This document shows positions 36,379 through 45,308 of a DNA stretch of 64,000 nucleotides, one piece after another. The stretch spans positions 3,162,001-3,226,000 of the forward strand of contig JADJRH010000001.1 in assembly GCA_016712345.1 (NCBI GenBank). Reading direction: 5' to 3'. Below the pieces are notes generated by a model. The model saw only the letters and a list, made by a program, of their open reading frames with translations. It made no database searches and was not told the DNA's origin. This stretch comes from Polyangiaceae bacterium (GTDB lineage Bacteria; Myxococcota_A; Polyangia; Polyangiales; Polyangiaceae). How positions within the stretch are numbered: the first letter of the stretch is position 1; the number at the start of each line of letters is the position of its first letter. The position numbers and the translations under genes are program-made.

Positions 36379-39300
36379 ATGAATAGTAGCCGCTGGAACG
36401 GTCTTTCAACGTTCGTCGCAGTTGTCGGCGCTGCGCTCACAACTTTTGCGGCGATGGGCGGTGTGTACGCACAGGAGCCCGCATCGTGCCTCAGCTCCGA
36501 TCCGGCGGTTTGGCCAAAACCATCGCGTCCGTACTTTATGATGGCGATGGACACGTCGGGGTCGATGACAACGAGCGTGCCCGGCGCGGCGACAACGTGC
36601 GGGTTTGGATCTAACCGTTTGGCGCACGCGCGATGTGCGTACCGAAACACGGTGCTGGCATACAGCGGTCAGGTGAACTTTGGCTTGGCGACGTTTGCGT
36701 CGTACCAAGATTCGTGTTCGGCCACTTGTTACAATAACTGCGCGTATTACTGCACGGTCGCCGAGATCAATACGACGGGGTTTTGCGCGGGGTGTGGCCC
36801 GAGAACCGGCGGACCTGAAACGCGGGCGGGCGCGATTATTCGCGTGCCGATGCAGCAGGATAACTTTTGGACTGCACCACCCGCCGCGTCGAACGTGGCG
36901 GCGCTGCTTCAGTGGGCGGACAACGACTGTTCGGGCAATGTCAACGGCGACAATCCCGAACTTTACGCGGTGGGAAACACGCCGTTAAACGGCATTTTGC
37001 GGGATATGAAGCGGTATCTCCAGTCAAGCTGGAGCGATCCCGACACGCCGGCGATTACGTACACAACGCCGCTGGCGTCGCAGGATCTAACGGGCACGGG
37101 CGTGAACGGGAGCACGGGTTGCCGATCGGTGAACGTGGTTTTGGTGACGGACGGCGACGAGACGTGTGACACGCAGGCCGATGCGGTGAACGCGGCGGCA
37201 GACCTGTACGCAAACGGGGTCACCGTCGGCGGCAAGACGTTCAAGGTGCGTGTACACGTGATCAATTTTGCGGGCGGCACGGCGGCAAACACCGACGCGA
37301 TCGCCAACGCGGGTGGGACCGGCACTTCGTATTTTGCTCAGAACGAAGTGCAGCTCGCGCAGGCGCTTTCGTCGATTATCTCGTCGAGCGTTTCACCCGA
37401 GACGTGTGACAACAAAGACAACAACTGCAACGGGTGCACCGATGAAGGGTTCACCCACTATTGCAACGTGGGGCAAACGTGTTGCGCGTGGGGAACAACG
37501 GCGCAGCGCGATACGTGTTTGGCGCAATACACGGCCACGATTACGCCCGCGAATCCGAGCGGCGATTTGACGAAGCTGCCGTGCACAACGGCGGTGCAGC
37601 AGACGCAGCCGGCGAACTGGCTTTGTTTCAATCCAAAAGAGACGTGCGACAACGTCGACAACAACTGTCAGGCGGGGGTGGATGAAGGTGTACTCAAGTG
37701 CGGAAGTCCGGCGCACTGCCCGCTCACGGAGACTTGCAACGGGCAAGACGACGACTGCGACGGGTTGACGGACGAAAACGTTTGTTCGGGATGTGTACCT
37801 TCCACGGAAGTCTGCGACGGTTGCGACAACGACTGCGACGGGTTGATCGACGAGAACATTCCGTCGGTGGCGTGCGGGCAACCGACACCCGCCAACTGCG
37901 CGGGCACGCTGGCGTGTCCGCAAAAGACAAATCCGGGTGGAACAATCGGCGCCTGCGTGGGCGGCAATCCGTACAGTCCGTGCACGAGTTCGCCGCAAAC
38001 AGAGGTGTGCGACAACCTCGACAACGACTGCGACGGCACCGCGGACGATGGGATCGCTCCAACAGCATGTGTACCCACGGGAACGCCGCCGGGGTTGGTG
38101 TACGGCGGTACGAGCCAATGCGTTCAAGGCACGAAAGCCTGCGGATCCAACCTGTGCATCGGGTTTATCGGGCCGAGCACCGAGGTGTGCGACGGGATCG
38201 ACAACGACTGCGACGGACAGGTGGATGAAGGCGCGTTCGGCGTTGGCTTAACGTGCGGAACGAACACGGGAGAGTGCACGGCCGGCGTGACGGCGTGCGT
38301 GAACGGTACACTTGTCTGCCAAGGCTCGGTGGGTCCGCAGGCCGAGGTTTGCAACGCACTCGACGACGACTGCGATGGGCAGACCGATGAAGCGCCGCTC
38401 TCGAACGGGCCGCCGGCGGGGCAAAACGGCTGTTGGAACAATCCGGGGAACTGCTGCTCGTTCGGCGGGCTGACGTGGTGTCCACCGGCGGGGGCCACCT
38501 GCAACGACAACGGGACGCTGAGCCCTCCGTGCAACAAGGGAACGCTCGCGTGCGTGTCGGGCGCGTGGGTTTGCCAAAATCCAAAAGGGCCTGCCGCGGA
38601 AGCGTGCGACAGCGTCGACAACGATTGCGACGGGCAAACCGATGAAGGGCTTTCTGGAACGCCGTGCGGAACCGATACAGGCGAGTGCGTTGCGGGAACG
38701 ATCCAATGCTCGGGCGGCGTGTCGTCGTGCGTGGGTTCTGTTGGGCCAACCACGGAGGTGTGCAACGGCAAAGACGATGACTGCGACGGGCAAACCGATG
38801 AAGGCGTGAGCGGGCTCGGTGTGGCGTGCGGCAACTCCACGCCGCCGTGTACACCCGGCGTAACGGCTTGTGTCGGCGGTCAGATCATTTGCCAAGGCGC
38901 GATGCTTCCGCAAAACGAAGTGTGCGACGGCATCGACAACGACTGCGATGGGCAAACCGATGAAGCGCCGCTGACCGATGGGCCCGCCGCGGGTCAAAAC
39001 GGTTGTTGGAACAATCCGGGCAACTGTTGCACGTTTGAAAATCTGTCGTGGTGTCCGCCCGCGGGCGCCAACTGCAACGACAACGGCACGCTTGTTTCCC
39101 CGTGCAACAAGGGCACGCTCACGTGTTCGGGCGCGGCGGGGTGGACGTGTGCGGGGCCAACGGGTCCGGGCGCGGAGGTGTGCGACGGCGCAGACAACAA
39201 CTGCGATGGAAGCATCGACAACGTTACGCCGACGGCGTGTGTTCCGGCGGGTACACCGGGCAACTTGGTGTACGGCGGAACAAGTCAGTGCAAACAGGGC

Positions 39301-41481
39301 ACGCAGACCTGCGGAGCCTGCATGGGCTTTGTGGGGCCGAGCACCGAGATTTGCGACGGCATCGACAACGACTGCGACGGGCAAACCGACGAGCAGGCGT
39401 TTGGTGCGGGTCAACCGTGCGGCGTCAATCAACCGCCGTGTTCACCCGGCACGACGGCGTGCGTGAACGGCGCGCTGGTCTGCCAAGGTGGAACAGCACC
39501 GCAGCCTGAAGTTTGCGACGGCGTCGACAACGATTGCGACGGAACGGCGGACGATGCTCCGTTCGCAGATGGGCCCGCGGCCGGTCAAAACGGTTGCTGG
39601 AACAACGCGGGCAACTGCTGCTCGTTTGCAAATCTCACGTGGTGTCCACCTCCGGGCGCCACATGCAACGACGCCGGAACGTTGAGCGCGCCGTGCATTC
39701 AAGGCGCCATCACGTGCGCGGGCGCGGCCGGTTGGGTCTGTCAGGGTCCAAAGGTGCCGGCACCCGAGTCGTGCGACGGCCTCGACAACGACTGCAACGG
39801 TTCGGTCGACGACGGCACACTGCCGGGCGTGGGCGGTGAATGCGGGAGCGACACCGGCGAATGTTCAAAGGGTACACTTCTGTGCACCGTCGGCGTGCTC
39901 GACTGTGTGGGTGATGTACCTCCCGCACCGGAACAATGCGATGGTCTCGACAACGATTGCGACGGCACCATCGACAACGGAATCCCGCTCGGCGGCGCGT
40001 GTACACCTGTGTACGACACGACGCAGTTCCCGGGGGACCGATCAAATCCGCCGTGTCAGCCGGGCGTTTTGCAATGCGACGGCGCGGGCGGATTGCAATG
40101 TGTGGGCGGCGTTGGGCCCAAAGCCGAGGTGTGCGACGGTATCGACAACGATTGCGACGGCGACGTTGACGAGGTCGGCGCGGCACCGGACGGCATTGAC
40201 GGCACCGACAACCCGCTGCCGCCGCCGGACGGCAAGATCGGCGAGCCTTGCGGCGTGAACGCGGGTATCTGCGTTGAGGGACAGTGGGCCTGCAACAACG
40301 GCCTGTTCGTGTGCCTCGGCGGCCAGGGCCCGGGCCTTGAAGAGTGCGACTGCCAAGACAACGACTGCAACGGTGTTGTCGACAACGGCGCGAGCGGCAC
40401 GTGTACACAAGGAAAAGAATGTGTGAAGGGTGCCGACGGTTGCCAATGCGCTGAGGAGTGCGGCAACGGCGAGATCAAGTGTCCGCCCGGCCAAAAGTGC
40501 GAGCAGGTTGTTTCGAGTGAAACGGGCGAGCCGCTCGGCGCGTTCTGCACCGTTGATTACGAGGCGATCTGCGGCGACTGCACCAAGAAGACCGTGATCG
40601 ACGGCGCCGGCAACGTGGAGTGCGCGCCCGCCGGTACCGAGCTTGAAGGCTGCATTAAGCCTCCGGTGTGCGCCTGCAAAGGCCCCGCGGGTTGCAAAGA
40701 TCCGTGCACCGGGGTCACGTGTGATGCGGGCTTCGCGTGTGCGCCCTCGGGCCCCAAAGCCGGCACGTGCGTGATCGACAATTGCTACAACATTCCATGC
40801 CAAGGCTGCGACAAGGCGTGCAACCTCGGTGCGTGCGTGGAAAACCCGTGTGTCGACGGAGCATGCCCGCCGGATCAGGTGTGCAAGCCGAGCGACGACT
40901 TCACGTCGTTCACGTGCGTTGGTTCGTGCGCAAACGTGAACTGTCCGAGCGGCGAAAAATGCAAAGACGGCAAATGCGCGCCAACCTGCCCAATGTGCGA
41001 TCCGGGCCAGGTTTGCGACGAATCGACGTCGCCGCCCACATGCGTTGGCAACAAGTGCGATCCCAATCCGTGCACCGACGGCGCGTGTTGTGATCCGGTC
41101 ACCGGGAGCTGCGGAAATTGTCCGTGTGAAGGTGTTGTTTGCCCATCGGGTCAAGCCTGCGAAAGCGGTGAATGTGTCGAGGGCTCGGGCGGCACCGGCG
41201 GTACAGGCGGCTCCACTTCGAGCACCGGCGGCAACGGTGGATCCACCACCGGCGCCGGCGGCGGTTCAACGGGCAACGGCGGCGCGGGTGGCACGCCTCC
41301 AAAGGGCATTTGGGGTCTCGCCACAGGCGGCGGCGGATGTTCATGCGATCTCGGCGCCCGTAACGATCACAGCGAGCGCATTGGGCTCTTCGTTGTGGCG
41401 GCGGCGATCGCGGCTCTCAGGCGCAGAAAGCGGCGCGACGACCGCAGTGCAAAGAACAACAACGAGGAGGTGCGCTCATGA
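36379..41481 (+). CDS. Giant secreted protein: vWA, 17 MopE-type repeats, MYXO-CTERM anchor
   Basis: A 1700-residue exported protein. Signal peptide 1-31 (cleavage after GVYA). A vWA domain has an intact metal site D58-TSGS. About 17 repeats of the form CDGxDNDCDGxxDE follow, the MopE-type Cys-rich metal-binding motif (Asp-rich loops suited to calcium or similar ions), separated by CG-x-CxxGxxxC modules. After them comes a Cys-rich knottin-like part (CxxGxxCxxG), a Gly/Thr/Ser linker (GGTGGSTSSTGG) and a tail with GGGCSC, a hydrophobic helix and RRRKRR. That matches the MYXO-CTERM sorting signal, which retains proteins at the cell surface. ATG 36379 has GGAG upstream. The stop overlaps the next gene (ATGA). 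Likely an adhesion or matrix protein. Confidence 0.88.
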   Translation: MNSSRWNGLSTFVAVVGAALTTFAAMGGVYAQEPASCLSSDPAVWPKPSRPYFMMAMDTSGSMTTSVPGAATTCGFGSNRLAHARCAYRNTVLAYSGQVNFGLATFASYQDSCSATCYNNCAYYCTVAEINTTGFCAGCGPRTGGPETRAGAIIRVPMQQDNFWTAPPAASNVAALLQWADNDCSGNVNGDNPELYAVGNTPLNGILRDMKRYLQSSWSDPDTPAITYTTPLASQDLTGTGVNGSTGCRSVNVVLVTDGDETCDTQADAVNAAADLYANGVTVGGKTFKVRVHVINFAGGTAANTDAIANAGGTGTSYFAQNEVQLAQALSSIISSSVSPETCDNKDNNCNGCTDEGFTHYCNVGQTCCAWGTTAQRDTCLAQYTATITPANPSGDLTKLPCTTAVQQTQPANWLCFNPKETCDNVDNNCQAGVDEGVLKCGSPAHCPLTETCNGQDDDCDGLTDENVCSGCVPSTEVCDGCDNDCDGLIDENIPSVACGQPTPANCAGTLACPQKTNPGGTIGACVGGNPYSPCTSSPQTEVCDNLDNDCDGTADDGIAPTACVPTGTPPGLVYGGTSQCVQGTKACGSNLCIGFIGPSTEVCDGIDNDCDGQVDEGAFGVGLTCGTNTGECTAGVTACVNGTLVCQGSVGPQAEVCNALDDDCDGQTDEAPLSNGPPAGQNGCWNNPGNCCSFGGLTWCPPAGATCNDNGTLSPPCNKGTLACVSGAWVCQNPKGPAAEACDSVDNDCDGQTDEGLSGTPCGTDTGECVAGTIQCSGGVSSCVGSVGPTTEVCNGKDDDCDGQTDEGVSGLGVACGNSTPPCTPGVTACVGGQIICQGAMLPQNEVCDGIDNDCDGQTDEAPLTDGPAAGQNGCWNNPGNCCTFENLSWCPPAGANCNDNGTLVSPCNKGTLTCSGAAGWTCAGPTGPGAEVCDGADNNCDGSIDNVTPTACVPAGTPGNLVYGGTSQCKQGTQTCGACMGFVGPSTEICDGIDNDCDGQTDEQAFGAGQPCGVNQPPCSPGTTACVNGALVCQGGTAPQPEVCDGVDNDCDGTADDAPFADGPAAGQNGCWNNAGNCCSFANLTWCPPPGATCNDAGTLSAPCIQGAITCAGAAGWVCQGPKVPAPESCDGLDNDCNGSVDDGTLPGVGGECGSDTGECSKGTLLCTVGVLDCVGDVPPAPEQCDGLDNDCDGTIDNGIPLGGACTPVYDTTQFPGDRSNPPCQPGVLQCDGAGGLQCVGGVGPKAEVCDGIDNDCDGDVDEVGAAPDGIDGTDNPLPPPDGKIGEPCGVNAGICVEGQWACNNGLFVCLGGQGPGLEECDCQDNDCNGVVDNGASGTCTQGKECVKGADGCQCAEECGNGEIKCPPGQKCEQVVSSETGEPLGAFCTVDYEAICGDCTKKTVIDGAGNVECAPAGTELEGCIKPPVCACKGPAGCKDPCTGVTCDAGFACAPSGPKAGTCVIDNCYNIPCQGCDKACNLGACVENPCVDGACPPDQVCKPSDDFTSFTCVGSCANVNCPSGEKCKDGKCAPTCPMCDPGQVCDESTSPPTCVGNKCDPNPCTDGACCDPVTGSCGNCPCEGVVCPSGQACESGECVEGSGGTGGTGGSTSSTGGNGGSTTGAGGGSTGNGGAGGTPPKGIWGLATGGGGCSCDLGARNDHSERIGLFVVAAAIAALRRRKRRDDRSAKNNNEEVRS

Positions 41482-44400
41482 TCACGCAGCTCTTCCTCCG
41501 AGTGGCTCACGCGCTGCGTGATCCAAAGAAGCTGGGCCAAAGCGCTGCCGTAACAGCAGCTCTTTTCGCGTCGCTCTCGGCGGCGGCTTCGGGCTGCAAC
41601 ACCGATGCGTATTGCTTCGCCGACTGCGGTGAAACCTCAACGGGAACCGGCGGCACCGGCACCGGTGGCACCGGCATGGGCGACTTTCCCAACACAACCG
41701 GCGGCGACGGCGGCTGCGTGATCGACTGCACGGGCACCGAGACAAGCGCGTGTGTACCCAGCAACGGCGGAATCGAAATCTGCGACGGGATCGACAACGA
41801 CTGCAACGGCAGCATCGACGACGGTCCCGACATTGATTTCGAATCCATCAAAACGTGCGGAACCTGCGACAACAATTGTTTCGCAAAGCTCCTCAACTGC
41901 GACCCAGCCACCATCTCATGTGTACCCAGCGCCGACCCTGGCAACGAGCCGGGCACATGTGAATGTGGAAGCTGCGCGCAGGACTACTTTGATCTCGATG
42001 GGGACGAGATCTGTGAATATTACTGCGTAAAAGGCAGCGACGACGACACGCTGTGCAACAAGAAAGACGACGACTGCGACGGCGTAAAAGACGAAGACGT
42101 GGACCTTTGCACGAGCACAACCGATTGCGGAAAGTGCGGCAATCAGTGCGTCACGTTGCACGGCACGTCACAATGTGTACACACCGGTGCAATGCCCTGC
42201 AACACGGCCAACACAGGCTGCCAAATTGAGCAGTGTGATTGCACCGGCCCCGGAAACTGTTTCTGGGATCTCGACAACTCCTACGCCACCGGTTGTGAGT
42301 ACCAATGCGATCTCACCAACGGCGGCGTGGAGGTTTGCGACGGACTCGACAACGACTGCGACGGCAAGATCGACGCGGCCGACGACCTTTCAACCGACGT
42401 TTCGATCGGTGCGGTCTGTTACGGCGATCCCGACGGTGAGTGCGCGTTGCCCGTCCACGCCGGAACCACCGAGTGCCAAGGTGGTCAGGTCATTTGCGTC
42501 GGGCCCAATCTGCTCGTCGAAAATCAAACGCTCGAAGTATGCGACGGCGCCGACAACGACTGCGACGGCGCCGTTGACGATGCGCCCACCGACGTTGGTT
42601 CGGCCTGCGGCGCGAGCAACATCGCTCCGTGTGCCTTCGGCGTAACGCAATGCCAAATGGGCTCGATTGTGTGCGTCGGCAACGTCGATCCCAAAATGGA
42701 AACATGCGACGGCATCGACAACGACTGCGACGGCACCATCGACGATGCAACCATGGGCGCTGGCGTTCAATGTGGCGTCACCGACACCGGGCCCTGTCAA
42801 AAAGGCACGATCACGTGCGTCGGCGGCTCGCTGCAATGCGTGGGCGCCGTCGATCCCCAAACCGAAACATGTGACGGAATCGACAACGACTGCGACGGCA
42901 TGGTCGACAACAACATCTCCGGCGTGGGCGCACAGTGCGGTCAGAGCAACACGGCTCCGTGCAGCTTCGGATCGATGCAGTGCCAAAACGGACAAATGGT
43001 GTGCGTCGGCGCTGTGAACCCGCAGTCCGAAACGTGCAACAACGTCGACGACGACTGCGACGGCACTGTCGACGATCAAGCGCAGGGCAGCGGCGTTTCG
43101 TGCGGCACGAACAACACCTTCCCGTGTTCGTTTGGCACCGTTCAATGCCAAGGCGGCGCGCTCATTTGCGTCGGCGCCAAAAACCCGCAAACCGAATCGT
43201 GCGACGGCATCGACAACGACTGCGACGGGGCCATCGACGACATGCCGAGCGGCGCCGGAACATCGTGCGGCCAAACCGACACGGGCGCCTGCCAACTCGG
43301 AACATTCCAATGTCAGGCCGGCAACCTCGTTTGCGTGGGCGCTATCAACCCCGTCCCCGAAACATGCAACGGCGTCGACGACGACTGCAACGGGGTGATC
43401 GACAATGCGCCTGCCGGCGTCGGCGGTCAGTGCGGTCAAACCAACGTCGGCCCCTGCGAGTTCGGCACCACGCAGTGCCAAAACGGCGCGCTCGTCTGCG
43501 TCGGAGCCATCAATCCAACGCCCGAGCTGTGCAACAACCTCGATGACAACTGCAACGGCGTCGTCGACGACAACCCCACCAACGCGGGCGGCACCTGCGG
43601 CCAATCCAACGTGTTTCCGTGTTCGTTTGGTACACAACAGTGCCAAAACGGCGCGCTCGTCTGCGTCGGTGCAATCAACCCGAGCACAGAGGTTTGCGAC
43701 GGCGTCGACAACAACTGCGACGGGGTGATCGACAAGACGGGCGCTCAGCCTCCGAGCGACTCTGTTGGTCCCTGCAACATCCCGACACCGCCGCCGCCGG
43801 GCGCCACGTCGCCGTGCATGGCCGGCACAAAGGCCTGCACCGCGGGCGTCATCCAATGCGTCGGCTCGGTCGGCCCCACAAGCACCGTCGACACATGCGG
43901 GGTCGATGCAAACTGCGATGGTGTACTCACGAACCAGCCCAATCTTCAAACCGACGTGAACAACTGCGGCACGTGCGGCAATAACTGCTACGCGGGCGCC
44001 CTCCACGCGATTTGGGGCAGCGTCGCCGGTGGCTGCCAATTCCAAGGCTGCCTGCCGGGTTATTACGACCTCAACGGCGACAACAAGTGTGAGTACGCAT
44101 GCACGTTTATCTCGGCCACCGAGGCGTGCAACGGCGTGGATGACAACTGCAACGGTCAAATCGACGAAAACGCACCGAAGCCGTCTCCCGTTTCGGTTTG
44201 CGGTGTGAGCCCCTCCGCCGTTACGGCCGAGTGTACAACCGGCGTTCAGGTCAACTGCACCTCGGGCGCGTGGACATGCTCATTCCCCGCGGGCGTGTGT
44301 CCCGGCGGTTGCTCTGCCAACGACGAAATCTGCGACGCGCTCGACAACGACTGCGACGGCGTTGTGAACGAAAACGTCGCCAACTGGAACAAACCGTGCG

Positions 44401-45299
44401 CCAGCGACGACGGCCTTCCCGCTCCGGGTCACGGCGCTTGCAAAACCACCGGCACGTTCGTGTGCAACGGACCGAGTGCCACCACGTGCAGCGCCGTCAA
44501 GGCCGACTGCGCGACCCTCCCCGGCGGGTGCACCGAAAACTGCGACGGGGTCGACAACGACTGCGACGGCCTTGTCGATGAAGTGTACACAGCGAAAGGC
44601 TCCAACGCTGCAAACTTCGTGAAACCCGTGGTCACCAAGTTGGCCGCCTCGCTGTGGACGTACTCGTACGAAGCGAGCCGTCCAACATCCACAAATCAAG
44701 TGCCCGGCGTGGGCAACGGCTTCTGGACCACCGCCCCGTCGGGTCAAACCATCGACAAAACCGCCGCGTGTTCGGTGCCCACCAAAATTCCGTGGTTTAA
44801 CGTCACGCCCGACGAGGTCGAACAAACATGCACAGCCATGGGCGGCTTCGTTTGCAGCACTGCCCAATGGCAAACCGCGTGTCAGGCCACCATCCCGTGC
44901 ACGTGGGGCTTCAATCCACGCGGAGCCGCGTGCACCTCGGCGGCCACGAGCACCAAAAAGTGCAACGTCGGTCCCACGTATGACTTCGACACCGGTACGG
45001 CAGGCGATCAAGACGGCTTGTTGCCCACCGCATCAAGCGTCCTCTTGCCCAACTGCTGGGCCGACTGGTCGAACCTTCAGGGCAACGTAGCCGCCACCAA
45101 CAAGGTGTTCGACATCACGGGCAATCTCCGTGAAATCACCAAACAGGCAGCCAACGACTATCGCCTCATGGGCGGTGCGTTCAACACAGGCTCCGAGTCC
45201 GGCGCCACGTGCGGCTTCACGTTCTACAGCGTGACCCAAACGTTCAAGTTCTTTGACACCGGCTTCCGTTGCTGTTTCTCCTCAGATCCCACGCTCTGA
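41478..45299 (+). CDS. Giant lipoprotein: about 14 MopE-type repeats plus FGE-like domain
   Basis: A 1273-residue protein coupled to the previous gene by ATGA overlap. The N-terminus has a signal with lipobox AASGC (Cys40), then a Thr/Gly linker (GTGGTGTGGTG). About 14 canonical CDGxDNDCDGxxD repeats and one degenerate copy (CGVDANCDGVLTN) follow, most separated by a nearly constant module (GxxCGQxNxxPCxFGxxQCQxGxxVCVGAxNP). Residues about 1085-1273 form a domain with VTPDEVEQTCTAMGGFVCS, TAQWQTACQ, FDITGNLREI and DTGFRCC, resembling the formylglycine-generating-enzyme fold seen in the lipoprotein at 6660-7805. Probably the outer-membrane partner of the upstream vWA-MopE protein. Confidence 0.87.
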   Translation: MITQLFLRVAHALRDPKKLGQSAAVTAALFASLSAAASGCNTDAYCFADCGETSTGTGGTGTGGTGMGDFPNTTGGDGGCVIDCTGTETSACVPSNGGIEICDGIDNDCNGSIDDGPDIDFESIKTCGTCDNNCFAKLLNCDPATISCVPSADPGNEPGTCECGSCAQDYFDLDGDEICEYYCVKGSDDDTLCNKKDDDCDGVKDEDVDLCTSTTDCGKCGNQCVTLHGTSQCVHTGAMPCNTANTGCQIEQCDCTGPGNCFWDLDNSYATGCEYQCDLTNGGVEVCDGLDNDCDGKIDAADDLSTDVSIGAVCYGDPDGECALPVHAGTTECQGGQVICVGPNLLVENQTLEVCDGADNDCDGAVDDAPTDVGSACGASNIAPCAFGVTQCQMGSIVCVGNVDPKMETCDGIDNDCDGTIDDATMGAGVQCGVTDTGPCQKGTITCVGGSLQCVGAVDPQTETCDGIDNDCDGMVDNNISGVGAQCGQSNTAPCSFGSMQCQNGQMVCVGAVNPQSETCNNVDDDCDGTVDDQAQGSGVSCGTNNTFPCSFGTVQCQGGALICVGAKNPQTESCDGIDNDCDGAIDDMPSGAGTSCGQTDTGACQLGTFQCQAGNLVCVGAINPVPETCNGVDDDCNGVIDNAPAGVGGQCGQTNVGPCEFGTTQCQNGALVCVGAINPTPELCNNLDDNCNGVVDDNPTNAGGTCGQSNVFPCSFGTQQCQNGALVCVGAINPSTEVCDGVDNNCDGVIDKTGAQPPSDSVGPCNIPTPPPPGATSPCMAGTKACTAGVIQCVGSVGPTSTVDTCGVDANCDGVLTNQPNLQTDVNNCGTCGNNCYAGALHAIWGSVAGGCQFQGCLPGYYDLNGDNKCEYACTFISATEACNGVDDNCNGQIDENAPKPSPVSVCGVSPSAVTAECTTGVQVNCTSGAWTCSFPAGVCPGGCSANDEICDALDNDCDGVVNENVANWNKPCASDDGLPAPGHGACKTTGTFVCNGPSATTCSAVKADCATLPGGCTENCDGVDNDCDGLVDEVYTAKGSNAANFVKPVVTKLAASLWTYSYEASRPTSTNQVPGVGNGFWTTAPSGQTIDKTAACSVPTKIPWFNVTPDEVEQTCTAMGGFVCSTAQWQTACQATIPCTWGFNPRGAACTSAATSTKKCNVGPTYDFDTGTAGDQDGLLPTASSVLLPNCWADWSNLQGNVAATNKVFDITGNLREITKQAANDYRLMGGAFNTGSESGATCGFTFYSVTQTFKFFDTGFRCCFSSDPTL

Positions 45300-45308
45300 C
45301 ACAATCCG

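Noticed and set aside
38248..39432. Long minus-strand open frame (394 codons) inside the first MopE-repeat gene, and a similar one of 589 codons at 42390-44159
   Set aside because: Both are mirror products of repeated codons in the MopE arrays; they have no ribosome site, no recognisable fold and repetitive Val/Ala/Arg-rich translation.
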